This document shows positions 25,124-26,076 of a DNA stretch of 26,076 nt, in pieces (the first letter of the stretch is position 1; each line of letters opens with the position of its first letter). The notes under the pieces are model-generated. The model was not told where the DNA came from. It worked only from the letters and a program-made list of their open reading frames with translations, and searched no databases. A program made the translations under genes and the position numbers. Origin of the DNA: TMED109 sp015660425 (GTDB lineage Bacteria; Pseudomonadota; Alphaproteobacteria; TMED109). The stretch lies in the NCBI GenBank assembly GCA_029936295.1, contig JAPYTH010000025.1, forward strand, positions 1 through 26,076, given 5' to 3'.

Positions 25124-26076
25124 AATTTTGAGTTATTTCTAAACCTAGCATGGCTCTTGCATAAGGTTCGGCTTCAAAAATATTTAAATCTTCTTGTTGC
25201 TCCCCTACTCCTATAGCATGGATTGGAATTTTATGAGTATTGCCAATAGAAATAATTATCCCTCCTTTAGAGCTTGTATCTAGTTTCGTTATGATAATTC
25301 CATTAATATCTATAGCTTCCCTAAAAGCAGTTATTTGATTTTGTACATTTTGTCCTGCTGTTGCATCTATTATCAGAATTCTATGATGAGGGGCATTTTC
25401 ATCTTTTTTGTTTATAACTCTATGAATTTTCTTTAACTGTTCCATTAAATTAGTTTGTGTTTGAAGTCTTCCTGCCGTGTCGATTAATAAAATATCAGTT
25501 TTGTTTTCTACTGCTCTATCGTATGCTTTAAACGCAACTCCTGCTGGGTCTCCTCCTTCTGGCCCAGAAACTAATTCAGCACCAACTCTTTTAGCCCAAA
25601 TTTCTAATTGTTGAACTGCCGCTGCTCTAAATGTATCAGCGGCAGCAATAATAACTTTTTTACCTTTTTTGATTTCTTGAGAGGCTATTTTTGCAATAGT
25701 AGTAGTTTTTCCAGCTCCATTGACTCCAGAAAATAAAATAACTTGTGGTGTATCTGATTTCTGAAAATCTAAGGGTTGAGATAGAGAAGAAATATTTTTA
25801 GTAATTATTTCTGCCATTCTTTCCTTAACAACAACATCATCAATTTTATCAAATTTTTCATTTTTTAAGGCAGCAATTAATTCATTTGCTGCTTTAGTCC
25901 CAACATCCGCTAAAATTAGGTTTTCTTCGATTTGATCTAAGGCATCATCATCCAAACGTCCAGATTTTAAAGCCTTAGTAATTCCTTCACTTATTCTTGA
26001 AGAGGTTTTAGAGAGTCCTAAACCTAGCCTAGAAAACCAGCTTTTAAAGACATAATCTTCTGCTTCTTCTTTAGCT
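25122..26076 (-). CDS. ftsY: Signal recognition particle receptor FtsY (5' end beyond the window)
   Basis: GTPase that receives the SRP-ribosome complex at the membrane. The reading frame stays open to the right edge (317 codons visible from 26075). The apparent TTG start at 25955 lies inside the N domain (SRLGLGLSKTSSRISEG precedes it), so the true start is outside. Order: N-domain helices, P-loop GVNGAGKTTTIAKIA, DTFRAAAVQQLE, LIDTAGRLQTQ, DATAGQN, TKLDTSSKGG and the C-terminal GVGEQQEDLNIFE. All GTPase motifs are intact. It precedes yciB by 8 bases. Its RNA partner ffs lies 13 kb away in the same window. Confidence 0.97.
   Translation of the reverse strand, partial: AKEEAEDYVFKSWFSRLGLGLSKTSSRISEGITKALKSGRLDDDALDQIEENLILADVGTKAANELIAALKNEKFDKIDDVVVKERMAEIITKNISSLSQPLDFQKSDTPQVILFSGVNGAGKTTTIAKIASQEIKKGKKVIIAAADTFRAAAVQQLEIWAKRVGAELVSGPEGGDPAGVAFKAYDRAVENKTDILLIDTAGRLQTQTNLMEQLKKIHRVINKKDENAPHHRILIIDATAGQNVQNQITAFREAIDINGIIITKLDTSSKGGIIISIGNTHKIPIHAIGVGEQQEDLNIFEAEPYARAMLGLEITQN

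Noticed and set aside
1..26076. tRNA genes, CRISPR arrays, IS elements, phage, toxin-antitoxin or defence genes
   Set aside because: I found no cloverleaf-like conserved T-loop/anticodon pattern, no regularly spaced repeats and no transposase or integrase motifs. All large frames are explained by housekeeping genes.

Overview
The window is a gene-dense stretch of an AT-rich bacterial chromosome. It looks like the core genome of a small, streamlined alphaproteobacterium, free-living and Gram-negative. The evidence is the alphaproteobacterial-style gene order (nudC/pheA/kdsB/cycM next to ffs-dnaX-ybaB-recR-rmuC-def-fmt), a class I lysyl-tRNA synthetase, a short SRP RNA, a Kdo activation gene, and complete-looking argD and argF. 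The very AT-rich composition, one- to twenty-base gene gaps, overlapping convergent 3' ends and frequent lack of a Shine-Dalgarno sequence suggest a marine lineage of the SAR11/HIMB59/AEGEAN-169/SAR116 kind. The exact clade cannot be fixed from this sequence alone. I see no phage, IS element, CRISPR, toxin-antitoxin, restriction or tRNA gene.

Layout. (1) 23-1501: an intrinsic terminator, then an M17 aminopeptidase on the + strand. (2) 9978 down to 1488: one tightly packed minus-strand operon, cycM-yejA-yejB-yejE-manC-yejF-ghrA-like. It encodes a membrane-anchored cytochrome c, a Yej-type peptide/muropeptide ABC importer, a GDP-mannose enzyme inserted between permease and ATPase, and a 2-hydroxyacid dehydrogenase. 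(3) 10098-11722: kdsB-pheA (+), divergent from cycM. (4) 12616-11726: nudC (-), convergent with pheA. (5) 12697-15429: promoter, SRP RNA (ffs), dnaX, ybaB, recR (+). (6) 16504-15431: rmuC (-). (7) 16620-18102: def-fmt (+), then an ArsC-family reductase (-). (8) 18451-22102: ABC-2 permease, argD, argF and a lipoprotein (+). (9) 23675-22095: class I lysS (-). (10) 23770-24570: a membrane fatty acid hydroxylase (+). (11) yciB and ftsY (-); ftsY runs off the right edge.

Functional themes. Translation and protein targeting are represented by ffs and FtsY (RNA and receptor of the same pathway), def-fmt (N-formyl cycle) and lysS. Replication and repair are represented by dnaX, ybaB, recR and rmuC. 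Envelope and nutrition are represented by Yej, manC, kdsB, yciB and the lipoprotein. Amino acid metabolism is represented by pheA, argD and argF.

Most of the window is ordinary core genome and I found no convincing new multi-gene system. The best lead is an 11-A run inside dnaX at the junction of the gamma and tau parts. Both alternative reading frames hit stop codons within a few codons of it, which suggests a slippage switch producing a short gamma subunit. Second is the insertion of manC inside the yej transporter operon. No stretch longer than about 250 bases lacks a gene; the longest, 12617-12860, holds the ffs RNA and its promoters.
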